A stretch of DNA of 18,365 nucleotides from JAFDVL01 sp043775925 (GTDB taxonomy: Bacteria > Acidobacteriota > Blastocatellia > RBC074). Position 1 is the first letter of the stretch. Each line of letters begins with the position of its first letter. The stretch is from positions 1-18,365 of the forward strand of contig JAYVRW010000214.1 in the NCBI GenBank assembly GCA_043775925.1, in the 5' to 3' direction. A program made the position numbers and the translations under genes. Below, piece by piece: positions 6,577 through 14,832 of the stretch. The notes below the pieces were generated by a model. That model saw only the letters and a list, made by a program, of their open reading frames with translations. It was not told the DNA's origin and did no database searches.

Positions 6577-8256
6577 TTACTTTTTGGAGACGCTCCGATT
6601 GCGGCGCGCACGATCCGCCAAAGCAGCAGCATTCGGCAATTCACTGATGGCTTTCTGCATCTGAGCATCTGTTTCCATCATCGCCTGCTGCGCTTTGTCA
6701 CTGCCGTAAGCAGCCAGCAAAACCTCATATCGCACCCGATTTTTAGCCCAGGCAAAATGTTCTTCGACCTGCGCCGGAGTGATATTCAGCTCTGGATGTT
6801 TACCCAAAAAGCTGTTGATTGCTTCACGGAAACCTTTCGCAATTTCATCGGTAATCAAAAATTCATTGGACTTCAAAGCGTGATCGAAATTCGGTGGGCC
6901 ATTCAATTTGAAATCTTTAGCCGCTGGAACCTGACCTCCAACCAATTCTCGGGTGAAAAGAAAAATCGGACTCAGCAAAACGATCTGCGTTTGATTCGTG
7001 ATGTCCTGAATATTTTCGATGCGTGTATCTTTCACTTTCACATCAGGATTGATGCCGCCACCGCCGAAAACCGGACGCCGCAAATCAGTCATCCACTGCT
7101 TCGCATTTTTCTTGGCTTCGTCCGCAGCCTCTGCACCGGTGCGATGCGCAAAATAATCGTACATCGAATTATTAGAATAATCGCGTTGAATCAAACGACC
7201 GCTGGGCGTGTAATAACGCGCTGTGGTCAAGGTCAATCCGGCTCCGCCCTGAAGCGGAATAATGGTTTGCACCAACCCCTTACCAAAACTGTTTTCGCCA
7301 ATAATCAAGCCCCGGTCATGATCCTGAATGGCTCCTGCCACAATCTCAGAAGCTGAAGCTGAATTCTTATTGATGAGAAGGACCAGCGGAAATGATTCAG
7401 GCGAACCGGATTCAGCCTGTAATTCACGATCCTGGAATTTTCCTTCACGGTACCGCACCGATAAAACGGTTTGCCCACGCTGTAAAAACTTATCGGAAAC
7501 TTTGATCGCCTGATCCAGAAATCCACCAGGATCATCGCGCAGATCAAGAATCATCGAAGTCGCGCCCTGCTCTTTCAAATTCGCAATCGCCGCCGTCAAT
7601 TCATCATTTGTCGTCGAATGAAACCCGCGTGGCATATTGATGTAGCCGATGCCGGGACGCGCCAGAAAAGTTCCCGTAATGGAAAGCTGTGCAATGGCAT
7701 CGCGTTCAATCGTCACAGTGACAGGTTCTGCGATGCCCGGACGACGAACCGAAACATTCACTTTCGTTCCCTGTTCTCCGCGCAATTTTTTCGTCACCTG
7801 ATTGGAATCCCACGTTTCGGTGTTCTGTCCATCAATGCCGACAATCTGATCGCCGTAGCGCAGTCCCACCCGCGTCGAAGGAGTATCGCGGAACGGCTCC
7901 TGAATAAAAACTTTGCCATCACGCATCCCAATGACAGAACCAATTCCGAAATACTGGCTTCGTTGATCGTTGCGCAAATCATCAAAAGATTTTTTATCGT
8001 AGTAAGAAGAGTGCGGATCCAAAGTTCGCAGCATCCCCATGATTCCCGTTTTCGTCAGGATTTCATAATCTACTTCTTCAAGATAATTCTCACGAATAAT
8101 TTCCTGTGCTTCGACGAATTGCGTCATGAGCTTCTGTTCAGCCGCACGATCTTCATCCGTTTTTTGCACAGCCGACGTTGAGCGAAGAGTCGCACTACTA
8201 GCAACCATCACCAGCACTACGCCGATCATCAGAAACCTTAGCCAGTTATTTTTCAC
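6577..8256 (-). CDS. ctpA: S41 C-terminal processing peptidase (CtpA type)
   Basis: A 559-residue envelope serine protease that trims or degrades proteins from their C termini. An N-terminal hydrophobic segment (about 6-28) is a signal or anchor. The PDZ domain lies near 100-185 (GIGSVIG, GLRYGDQIVGIDG). The S41 core (about 190-370) has the Ser-Lys dyad: Ser301 in NSASASE and Lys326 in FGKG, 25 residues apart as in E. coli Prc, with Gln330 after it. The last ~190 residues are a longer C-terminal part than in minimal CtpA. The start is a GTG at 8256, preceded by AAGAAGGAG at about six bases. It has its own likely promoter and a strong terminator. In organisms with PEP-CTERM proteins this class is a general envelope protease, not the sorting enzyme. 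Confidence 0.93.
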   Translation of the reverse strand: MKNNWLRFLMIGVVLVMVASSATLRSTSAVQKTDEDRAAEQKLMTQFVEAQEIIRENYLEEVDYEILTKTGIMGMLRTLDPHSSYYDKKSFDDLRNDQRSQYFGIGSVIGMRDGKVFIQEPFRDTPSTRVGLRYGDQIVGIDGQNTETWDSNQVTKKLRGEQGTKVNVSVRRPGIAEPVTVTIERDAIAQLSITGTFLARPGIGYINMPRGFHSTTNDELTAAIANLKEQGATSMILDLRDDPGGFLDQAIKVSDKFLQRGQTVLSVRYREGKFQDRELQAESGSPESFPLVLLINKNSASASEIVAGAIQDHDRGLIIGENSFGKGLVQTIIPLQGGAGLTLTTARYYTPSGRLIQRDYSNNSMYDYFAHRTGAEAADEAKKNAKQWMTDLRRPVFGGGGINPDVKVKDTRIENIQDITNQTQIVLLSPIFLFTRELVGGQVPAAKDFKLNGPPNFDHALKSNEFLITDEIAKGFREAINSFLGKHPELNITPAQVEEHFAWAKNRVRYEVLLAAYGSDKAQQAMMETDAQMQKAISELPNAAALADRARRNRSVSKK

Positions 8257-8352
8257 TATTACTCCTTCTTATGTGACAGGCCGTTTGAGCCTTGAAAACT
8301 GGAAACGAGCAGGGGGAACATCGCACTCGTCAACAAGCACGAAGATTTCAAC

Positions 8353-8381
8353 ATAGTAACAACGCGCCACTAAGGATTCAA
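8353..8381 (-). promoter_or_regulatory. Candidate promoter for ctpA
   Basis: Read on the minus strand, TTGAAT (8381-8376) and TACTAT (8358-8353) are 17 bases apart, each matching sigma-70 consensus at four of six places. This gives a leader of roughly 90 bases before the GTG start. The spacing is ideal but the boxes are only moderate. Confidence 0.35.
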
Positions 8382-8388
8382 GCGGCAT

Positions 8389-9183
8389 TTACCACGCCGT
8401 CCATCCACCATCTACAAACAACGAAGTTCCAGTCACAAATCCCGCCGCATCTGATGCCAAAAACAAGGCTGGGCCGGCAATTTCGTGTAAATGTCCCCAA
8501 CGTCCCACCGGGATTTTTTCGACGAAGGCTTTATATTTTTCAGGATCATTCAGCAGCGGCAAATTCATTTCGGTCGCAAACGGCCCCGGACAAATGGCAT
8601 TGACCGTCACGCCATTACCAGCCCATTCCAGCGCCAGAGTTCGCGTGAAGCCTAACACCGCCGCCTTCGATGAAGCATAAGGCGTCCGCCCCGCCATTGA
8701 AATCACGGACATAATCGAACCGAGATTTATCACCCGTCCCCAACCGCGTTCGCACATCGCAGGCCCGAAAGCTTTGGAAACTAAAAACGGACCTGTCACG
8801 TTCGTAGCCATCACCGCTTCAAAATCAGCTTTGGATAAATCCTGAATGTTGCCGCGAATATTGATTCCGGCGTTGTTAATGAGAATGTCAATCGCGCCAA
8901 AATTCTCATCAAGATTTTCCTTGAGCTTATTCACATCGTCTTCGCTGTTAGCGTCGAGCGCTGCCGCAAAAACTTTGTTGCCAGTCGCCGCAGAAATTTC
9001 GCTGGCGGCTTTCTCGCAATCTGCGAGATTACGACTGGCAATAGCGACTTCGGCTCCGGCTTCCGAAAAAGCCTGCGCCATCACACGCCCCAAGCCCTTC
9101 GCCCCGCCTGTAATCAGGGCTTTACGTCCATCAAGCTTGAATAATTCCAAAATATTTTTTTGTGATCCGTCAGGTAGTTGCAT
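8389..9183 (-). CDS. Short-chain dehydrogenase/reductase (gluconate 5-dehydrogenase-like)
   Basis: A 264-residue NAD(P)-dependent oxidoreductase of the classical SDR type. The Rossmann nucleotide loop is TGGAKGLG (25-32), followed by NNAG (103-106). The catalytic residues are Asn128, Ser156 in LGSIMS, Tyr169 and Lys173 in YASSK. PGPFATEMN and the C-terminal FVDGGW are standard family segments. The N-terminal extension (LFKLDGRKALITGG) and overall pattern resemble gluconate 5-dehydrogenase/2-deoxy-gluconate 3-dehydrogenase enzymes, so a sugar-acid substrate is plausible but unproven. The start is supported by GAGG eight bases upstream. It follows tsaD on the same strand, across a spacer filled by a REP pair. 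Confidence 0.92.
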   Translation of the reverse strand: MQLPDGSQKNILELFKLDGRKALITGGAKGLGRVMAQAFSEAGAEVAIASRNLADCEKAASEISAATGNKVFAAALDANSEDDVNKLKENLDENFGAIDILINNAGINIRGNIQDLSKADFEAVMATNVTGPFLVSKAFGPAMCERGWGRVINLGSIMSVISMAGRTPYASSKAAVLGFTRTLALEWAGNGVTVNAICPGPFATEMNLPLLNDPEKYKAFVEKIPVGRWGHLHEIAGPALFLASDAAGFVTGTSLFVDGGWTAW

Positions 9184-9196
9184 TGTTTTTCCTCAA

Positions 9197-9329
9197 GTAG
9201 CGCAAACTTTCCAGTTTGCGTTTTTTCATTATTAATTTATTTTACGAAGCCAAACGCTTCTCATTACGCGTCTGGTTTTCTACCACTGTTATTCGTATAC
9301 CAATTCGCAAACTGGAAAGTTTGCGCTAC
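9197..9329. repeat. Inverted pair of GTAG-type REP hairpins (BIME-like)
   Basis: The 24 bases at 9197-9220 and 9306-9329 are perfect inverted copies. Each copy is GTAG followed by an internal hairpin, CGCAAACT, loop TTCC, AGTTTGCG. The GTAG ends face outward, with an 85-base AT-rich spacer between. A GTAG tetranucleotide at the foot of a palindrome is the hallmark of REP elements mobilised by RAYT (TnpA-REP) transposases. The pair starts one base after the tsaD stop and ends three bases from the Shine-Dalgarno of the SDR gene. No RAYT gene is in the window. If transcribed, it would fold strongly in the tsaD-SDR message. Confidence 0.85.
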
Positions 9330-9330
9330 G

Positions 9331-10404
9331 TTACAAACGAAACCGTTTCTTTTTCCCCGACGCTAAAACTTCTACATCAATATTCGGCAAACGCAAAGTC
9401 ACATCGGCGCTCATTTCCCAACCCGCGTTTTCTCCGCGCAACAATTTAGGGTAGCCCGCCGCCGCAATCATCGCCGCATTATCCGAAGTGTAAATCGGCG
9501 AAGGAATATGCGCGGGGATTTTCAATTCATCCGCGAGCTGCTGCACGGCGACGCGCAATTCAGAATTGCACGCGACGCCACCCGCTAAAATCAAGGTCTT
9601 CACCTGATGTTCCTGCGAAGCGCGGCGCAGGCTGCGCACTAATGCACGGACGACAGCGAATTGAAAACTTGCGCAAATATCAAGAATTTCCGGCGCAGGA
9701 TTTTTCGCGTCAACGACAGGTTGAATATTATTTTCCTTCACGTAACGCAGCACCGCCGTTTTCAATCCACTAAACGACAAATCAAATTTATGTTCCTTAA
9801 TTTCTGCCACAGGAAAATTAATCGCTCGTTTATTGCCAAGCTTCGCCAGACGGTCAATCACTGGCCCGCCGGGATAGCCGAGTCCGAGCAATTTAGAAAC
9901 TTTATCAAACGCCTCGCCCGCCGCATCGTCTCGCGTTCTGCCGACTAATTTGTACTTCTCCGCTTCCGGTAACAAAAATACATTCGTATGCCCGCCCGAA
10001 ACGACCAATGCGAGAGCCGGATATTCAGGCGCAGGAAATTCAAACGCTGTTGAGTAAACATGCCCTTCAATATGATTGATTCCAACAATGGGCTTCTTCG
10101 TAGCGAACGCCATGCCCTTCGCGTAATTGATCCCAACCAACAACGATCCAATCAATCCCGGCCCCTGCGTCACGGCGATTCCATCAATATTGTGCGGAGT
10201 CAATTCGGCTCGCATGAGAGCTTCATTCACGACCGAGCTGATTTTTTCAAGATGTTCACGCGAAGCAATTTCAGGAACAACGCCGCCGAATTTCTGATGC
10301 GTAGAAATTTGTGAATGGATCACATTCGATTTGACGACCGTACCATTTTCAATGACCGCCGCAGCCGTTTCATCACACGATGTTTCGATGCCAAGAATTA
10401 ACAT
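9331..10404 (-). CDS. tsaD: tRNA N6-adenosine threonylcarbamoyltransferase TsaD
   Basis: Transfers the threonylcarbamoyl group to A37 of ANN-decoding tRNAs (t6A), acting with TsaB and TsaE on the product of TsaC. The 357-residue protein begins with the ASKHA-fold motif LGIETSCDET and shows the metal ligands His111 and His115 in NHIEGHVYS. Further on are the family segments SGGHTNV, DDAAGEAFDK, GLGYPGGPVID, LAGGVACN and YTSDNAAMIA. The C terminus ends in a basic KKKRFRL tail. It starts eight bases after the stop of the GAP1-like gene and has no clear Shine-Dalgarno, so translation probably depends on the upstream cistron. tsaB and tsaE are not in the window. Confidence 0.97.
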   Translation of the reverse strand: MLILGIETSCDETAAAVIENGTVVKSNVIHSQISTHQKFGGVVPEIASREHLEKISSVVNEALMRAELTPHNIDGIAVTQGPGLIGSLLVGINYAKGMAFATKKPIVGINHIEGHVYSTAFEFPAPEYPALALVVSGGHTNVFLLPEAEKYKLVGRTRDDAAGEAFDKVSKLLGLGYPGGPVIDRLAKLGNKRAINFPVAEIKEHKFDLSFSGLKTAVLRYVKENNIQPVVDAKNPAPEILDICASFQFAVVRALVRSLRRASQEHQVKTLILAGGVACNSELRVAVQQLADELKIPAHIPSPIYTSDNAAMIAAAGYPKLLRGENAGWEMSADVTLRLPNIDVEVLASGKKKRFRL

Positions 10405-10412
10405 AAACTAGA

Positions 10413-11597
10413 TTACTGCCAAAATTTCCACCACTTCTTTTCATCCGACAAGAGCGCAAAGCATACATCATCAGGGTTTTGCTTTTGCCAATTGCGCCAT
10501 GCTTTCACGCTGGTGTTTTTTCTAATTAACATCAGACAAACTGCACTCTGCGCTTCATCCGAAGGCACACCCAACAACACTGTTGGCGAAGCAGAGTTCA
10601 TTAATTTCTCAAATCCTTTTTCATCCTTTGCGACTGACAATTCATTCAAATGTTCTCTGATGAAATTCATTTTTCCGAACATCGCTCTGACGCCATCATC
10701 GCCTGTCAAATCTCGCAACACGCCACGCGCCATCGCCGTTAGCGGCAAAGATTTTGGAATGTCTTTAGAACGAATTGCAACCACAGTCGCATTCAAATTT
10801 TCAATTTCTTCCCATCGCTGATTGGCGATGCACTCCGCCAGCCACTGCGTGCGCCTTGTCCCGACAGGATTCGACTCCGCCGTAGTTAAATCAATTTCCA
10901 GATAATTTTCAAGCGACGAAGGAGCGTCATTGCGTTGCGCCACGGCTACAATTTTGAAGTTGCCGCGCAGCGAATCGGATTCGTAAAAATGCGTTGAGAA
11001 AAATAAAGCGTTGCATTCTTCGCGCAATAAAAATTTGAATAACGCCTCAATGAGGAGTGGTGCTGATTCACCAATTAATAAAATTGGTTTATTGGTTTCG
11101 CCCAGAACCAGCGTAAATATTTTCGCCCAAACGTTCAGATGAACATCTTCCAGTTTTGCAAAATCAAAATCATCATCTGAAATTTTCAGCGTCAGCTTGG
11201 ATAATTCTCGCGGCTTCAAATCTGAAGGCGCATCAATTTCGCGCAACGCTGCCAGTACCGCAAACACATCGCCGTCAAAACCCTCTTCCTCAAAAATTAC
11301 ATGATGCGTGATGTAATTCCCTTCGCGCCCCAGCGAATCCGTCCCCGCGTATACCGTGCGACCAATTGCAAATTTCCCCGAAGGCAATTTAAAAAAAATT
11401 TCTTTGACAGGTTTATTTTCAGCGGCGCGCGCTTCGCGGCTGAGCGCGTAAAAGGATAAATCTTCCAGTCGCGCCAGGTCTTCCGTACCCTGTAAATCCG
11501 GCGTGATGGCAACGGTTTGAAAGCCTCTGCCATGCTTCGGGAAATAGCCGCGCTCGACGCTTGAAAATAAATGTTGTGAAGTATGAAGTACAGACAT
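10413..11597 (-). CDS. GTPase-associated protein 1 (GAP1)-like protein
   Basis: A 394-residue soluble protein. Its N-terminal third matches my recollection of the GAP1 N-terminal domain: SVERGYFPKHGRGFQTVA (13-30), then an RTVYAGTDSLGREGN segment (80-94) leading into YITHHVIF (95-102). GAP1 proteins accompany TRAFAC-like double GTPases in proposed NTP-dependent conflict systems described from comparative genomics. The middle (about 150-230) has a strand-rich LLIGESAPLLIEALFKF region; the C-terminal third is helical and ends in KKWWKFWQ. No nucleotide-binding motif is present. It is separated from the GTPase gene upstream by 150 bases of word-repeat palindrome. It has no evident Shine-Dalgarno and is closely followed by tsaD. 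The family assignment rests on motif memory; the close GTPase neighbour supports it. Confidence 0.65.
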   Translation of the reverse strand: MSVLHTSQHLFSSVERGYFPKHGRGFQTVAITPDLQGTEDLARLEDLSFYALSREARAAENKPVKEIFFKLPSGKFAIGRTVYAGTDSLGREGNYITHHVIFEEEGFDGDVFAVLAALREIDAPSDLKPRELSKLTLKISDDDFDFAKLEDVHLNVWAKIFTLVLGETNKPILLIGESAPLLIEALFKFLLREECNALFFSTHFYESDSLRGNFKIVAVAQRNDAPSSLENYLEIDLTTAESNPVGTRRTQWLAECIANQRWEEIENLNATVVAIRSKDIPKSLPLTAMARGVLRDLTGDDGVRAMFGKMNFIREHLNELSVAKDEKGFEKLMNSASPTVLLGVPSDEAQSAVCLMLIRKNTSVKAWRNWQKQNPDDVCFALLSDEKKWWKFWQ

Positions 11598-11606
11598 AAA
11601 TCAAAA

Positions 11607-11742
11607 TTGGTCTTGGGATTTTGGTCTTGGGTCTTTGGCTTCTACTGCGATCAATTTGGTTTTCATCATTATCGAACCTTCATCGAAAAATCACGATTTT
11701 CGATTCCAACCCAAAGACCAAAAAAACTAAGCCCAAAGACCA
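11607..11742. repeat. Word-repeat palindrome (GGTCTTGGG type)
   Basis: The left arm (11607-11639) contains three copies of GGTCTTGGG or GGTCTTTGG-like words. The right arm (11706-11742) contains two CCCAAAGACC words in the opposite sense. Between them is a small hairpin, TCGAAAA (11683-11689) with TTTTCGA (11697-11703). The element fills the gap between the GTPase stop (11748) and the GAP1-like start (11597), ending nine bases before that start. Confidence 0.7.
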
Positions 11743-11747
11743 TTTTT

Positions 11748-12680
11748 TTATAAAACTCCCGCCGCCCGAAAAATCCAGAACAACGGATCGCGCACGCGAA
11801 ACGGTTCCGCCTGACGCGCTAACCGCAGACTTGCACCTAAGCGTGCTGCATTACATTTTGCACAACTTCGCACGTTGGCAGCATTGATGGATTGGCATTC
11901 TGCGCAATCCCAAATCGGCTGATGCCCGACTGCCGAGAGCGCACAAAAATGGACATTGTCAGGCATACTGTTGAGCAAATTTTGTGCTTCACGCTGCGGA
12001 TTCATCCACCACTGCCGCAGTACTTCGGAAAGATAATCCATCTGCGACAAATAATTCGATAACCCCAAATGCGAGGGCGGTAAATCCGGCCACAAATTCC
12101 CCAGCATTTCCGACCATTCGGGCTGTTCCCGTAATTCGTCCATCTTGGAAAGCGCAATGATAATGTTTTGCTTTTTGATTTGATTCATGCGGTTGACCAA
12201 ATCTATCAAGCGCGCCGCTCGCAGGACGTTGAATTCTTCATGCGTTGGATCCAGCAAAAAAATAATGTCATCCGCTTCTTTCAAAAACGTAGCGTACTCC
12301 GTCACCAACCGATCATTGCTGAAAACTTCTCCGGCGATGTCGTAAAACGTTAAGCGGATGCAGCGCGTTTTTGTGCTGCCAAGACGCGGAATATTTGAGA
12401 ATTCAAGAATCGCCGGGTCAGGCTTGCTGCGCGGATTTGCCGGAGGAAGTTCCAATTCCTGCAACGCAATGGCATTCCCATAAAATACGTCATCCGCTTT
12501 CGCTGTCACAGCGCGTACCGAATAAGGTCTGAGCGCATCCGACAAGACAAAAAAACTGTCCCGAAACAACGAAGCCAGAAACACAGTTTTGCCGTGCCCC
12601 TGCAATCCAACTATCGCTACGGTGCGTTCTTTGTCGTAAAAAAATTGATTGTAGAGCCGACGAGAATCCCACCGTTTCAT
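11748..12680 (-). CDS. TRAFAC-like P-loop GTPase with C-terminal RanBP2-type zinc finger
   Basis: A 310-residue protein. The P-loop is GLQGHGKT (25-32), the Walker B/switch II segment is FYDIAGE (112-118, DxxGE), and SKMD (178-181) stands in the NKxD guanine-specificity place. These three motifs in order define a small GTPase core of the kind found in double-GTPase conflict systems. From 257 the sequence W-x-C-x2-C-x3-N-x6-C-x2-C (Trp257, Cys259, Cys262, Asn266, Cys273, Cys276) matches the RanBP2 zinc-finger pattern exactly. The last 30 residues are basic and hydrophobic and end FWIFRAAGVL, possibly a membrane or partner contact. It starts four bases after the upstream zinc-ribbon gene, with no Shine-Dalgarno, suggesting translational coupling. 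The GTPase role is well supported; the signalling output is unknown. Confidence 0.82.
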   Translation of the reverse strand: MKRWDSRRLYNQFFYDKERTVAIVGLQGHGKTVFLASLFRDSFFVLSDALRPYSVRAVTAKADDVFYGNAIALQELELPPANPRSKPDPAILEFSNIPRLGSTKTRCIRLTFYDIAGEVFSNDRLVTEYATFLKEADDIIFLLDPTHEEFNVLRAARLIDLVNRMNQIKKQNIIIALSKMDELREQPEWSEMLGNLWPDLPPSHLGLSNYLSQMDYLSEVLRQWWMNPQREAQNLLNSMPDNVHFCALSAVGHQPIWDCAECQSINAANVRSCAKCNAARLGASLRLARQAEPFRVRDPLFWIFRAAGVL

Positions 12681-12684
12681 AAAT

Positions 12685-13458
12685 TTAAAATCCGCGTTTT
12701 TTCAATAATTCCGAAAGTGGAACCCCGCCGATTGGCAGGTTCAGCGCCGTCTCTGGCAGGACGCCGTAAAAGACTTCATCGAATTGCGCCGCCAACCAGT
12801 TCGTAGTCATGAGATCAAGTGATGGCTGCCAGATCGCAGTGCGAACCGATTTAATTTTTTCTGCGTCAATCAACCATTCACGCACAAATCCGTCAATCTT
12901 GCGGATTAAATTCAGCGATTCCTGACTTTCCGCATCAAGCCAGATATATCCTGTTCGATTCAAGAGATGCGGTGCGCCCGATTGATTATTTTCGCTGTAA
13001 CCAGATTTCGCCCGAATCACAAAATCCATCCCTTCAAAATGAGCGACAGAAAAATATCGCTGCTGCCCATTCATGGTTTCCGTCGGAGTCACACACGCCA
13101 CCTTCGCACATAATTCAAAATCACGCTCGGCAATGACCCCTATGATGCGAACCGAAGACGGACGCAGCCATCCGCCATCACCAGAATGTTGGCAAACCCT
13201 GCAATACGCGGCAACATGCGATGCTTCATCCTGAAACGGCTGATGACAATGTGGACAATCATCAACCATGTGATTCGCTTGTTCTTCCAGCGAAAAATCA
13301 GACTTATGAACTTCACGCTTACAGCGTAAACAGGCATACGCGCCCTGATAAAAATACAAACAATTGGCGCACAGCGAACGCTCTTCCTCGTGATATGCAA
13401 TAGGAAAATCTGACTGTAGTTCGGGTTCGGGGTGAAAATGCTGCGCAAAAAATTTCAT
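12685..13458 (-). CDS. Soluble double zinc-ribbon protein of the GTPase cassette
   Basis: A 257-residue protein without membrane helices. It has two zinc ribbons: Cys30/Cys33 with Cys43/Cys46 (CX2C-X9-CX2C) and Cys68/Cys71 with Cys86/Cys89. The middle is a strand-rich domain of unknown type. The C-terminal half contains a helix with regularly spaced hydrophobics (SLNLIRKIDGFVREWLI), then a beta segment and QFDEVFYGVLPE (225-236). The same order of zinc ribbons, helix and QF-x2-[VI]-[FY]-YG motif is found in the membrane protein at 14829-15791, so the two are diverged paralogues. Its ATG follows the HEAT-protein stop with no gap, in the same frame. I do not recognise a named family. A role as adaptor for the GTPase is inferred from gene order. 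Confidence 0.72.
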   Translation of the reverse strand: MKFFAQHFHPEPELQSDFPIAYHEEERSLCANCLYFYQGAYACLRCKREVHKSDFSLEEQANHMVDDCPHCHQPFQDEASHVAAYCRVCQHSGDGGWLRPSSVRIIGVIAERDFELCAKVACVTPTETMNGQQRYFSVAHFEGMDFVIRAKSGYSENNQSGAPHLLNRTGYIWLDAESQESLNLIRKIDGFVREWLIDAEKIKSVRTAIWQPSLDLMTTNWLAAQFDEVFYGVLPETALNLPIGGVPLSELLKKRGF

Positions 13459-14832
13459 TTAATCAGTTATCTTCCAGAAACTTCTCAAGGCTTCAGCTAA
13501 CAAACCATTGTCATCTTCTCCCAATCTGATTTTTTCAGTCAGGACGGGGATTGCGCTTGGCTCTCCTAGCTTACCCAAAATGTATGCCGATTGCTTTACT
13601 GCAAGGGAATTCTGCGAATGCATAATTTTCTTCAGTTCAGGCACGGCAGGTTTGCCCATCTCCAGTAAAATTTGAGTCGCCAATTCCCTGACTTCTTTAT
13701 GCTCATCCGAGAGGTAAGGAATCAATTCAGGAACTGCGCTCACACCATATTTAGCAAGTTCTTCAGGAAGAAAAAAACCTTGGGGGTTTCGAAAATTGAT
13801 GAGTCCATTGCCATAATATAAATCCTTATTAGTTACCTGCCTTTTCATCACTACTGGAATTATTTCTTCAGGGCGAAACTGTAAAAGAGCTGGCATTACT
13901 TTTTCAGTAACATTTGAGCCAATCAACGAAACCAATTCAGGAATCGCCTTCAATTTCACCAGTTCCTCAACTGCAATAAAAGTTGCATGACTCGCAGATC
14001 GGTTAGCCGCCGCACGTAATGCCTTTTTGTGGTTCCCACCTAGTTGTACCAAGCTTCCAGCTTCTCCCATTTCCAGAATAATTAAAGTCAGATTTGCTAC
14101 TTCAGAATTAGCGCCATATTGCATGTCTACATTATCAATCCACCCATGTTGAAATTTATAACGAATCAGTTCTAGCTCAGATGGAAGCGCTTCCTTTCCA
14201 TATTCCTTTAATGCCTCAGTCGCTCCATAACTGTCATCTTTTGCGGCTTGCACCAAACGCGGCAATGCTTTTTCCCTGCTGTAGATAAGTTGAATTATAG
14301 TTACATCAAGCGAGCTGAACTCAATAAACATCATTGCCACACAACAATAAAGAGCCATATTTCGCAGCGAAAACTGTGCAGGAGTTTTGGTGCGAACTTT
14401 ATTTTCTTCTGAGATCGGCTTCTTCTCAGCGATACCTAGCGAAGTGTATTGCTTGGCAGTGGAACGACTACGAACGATAAAAAAGATAATCGCAATCGGG
14501 ATAGCCAGCGCACCCGGACAAAAGAGGCTTACAAGAAAGCCACTCCATCCACCAGATAGATATGACATTCCACCAACAAGTATGCTTCCGGCAAGAATTT
14601 TTCTAAAACTGGCGACAGCCATCAATATCACAATCACCAAAGCAGCGGGAAAGTTGAACAGCAAAAACGGTAAAGCGCAGGCAGCGAGGCATAATCCCTT
14701 CGATCCAAGCTCTAAAAATACATGCGTCTGAATATTCGTTTGAAGACGATGCACAGCTTGCATTTCGAGCTTCATCAAGGGATAGCCGATAACGGCTCCA
14801 AACAAAGCGGCAAGAATGATCGTAGCAGTCAT
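13459..14832 (-). CDS. Membrane protein with C-terminal HEAT repeats
   Basis: A 457-residue protein. The first ~120 residues hold several hydrophobic helices (about 2-20, 44-75, 80-95, 100-120), a basic linker (about 122-150) and one more hydrophobic stretch near 155-175. From about 185 to the end the sequence is made of HEAT-like helical repeats, clearest at the C terminus (SAVPELIPYLSDEHKEVRELA, PAVPELKKIMHSQ, PSAIPVLTEKIRLG). HEAT arrays bind proteins, so this looks like a membrane scaffold with a cytoplasmic arm. The start overlaps the upstream zinc-ribbon gene by four bases (ATGA), and the stop abuts the next start (TAAATG on the minus strand), so expression is tightly coupled. No enzyme motif is seen. 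Confidence 0.78.
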   Translation of the reverse strand: MTATIILAALFGAVIGYPLMKLEMQAVHRLQTNIQTHVFLELGSKGLCLAACALPFLLFNFPAALVIVILMAVASFRKILAGSILVGGMSYLSGGWSGFLVSLFCPGALAIPIAIIFFIVRSRSTAKQYTSLGIAEKKPISEENKVRTKTPAQFSLRNMALYCCVAMMFIEFSSLDVTIIQLIYSREKALPRLVQAAKDDSYGATEALKEYGKEALPSELELIRYKFQHGWIDNVDMQYGANSEVANLTLIILEMGEAGSLVQLGGNHKKALRAAANRSASHATFIAVEELVKLKAIPELVSLIGSNVTEKVMPALLQFRPEEIIPVVMKRQVTNKDLYYGNGLINFRNPQGFFLPEELAKYGVSAVPELIPYLSDEHKEVRELATQILLEMGKPAVPELKKIMHSQNSLAVKQSAYILGKLGEPSAIPVLTEKIRLGEDDNGLLAEALRSFWKITD

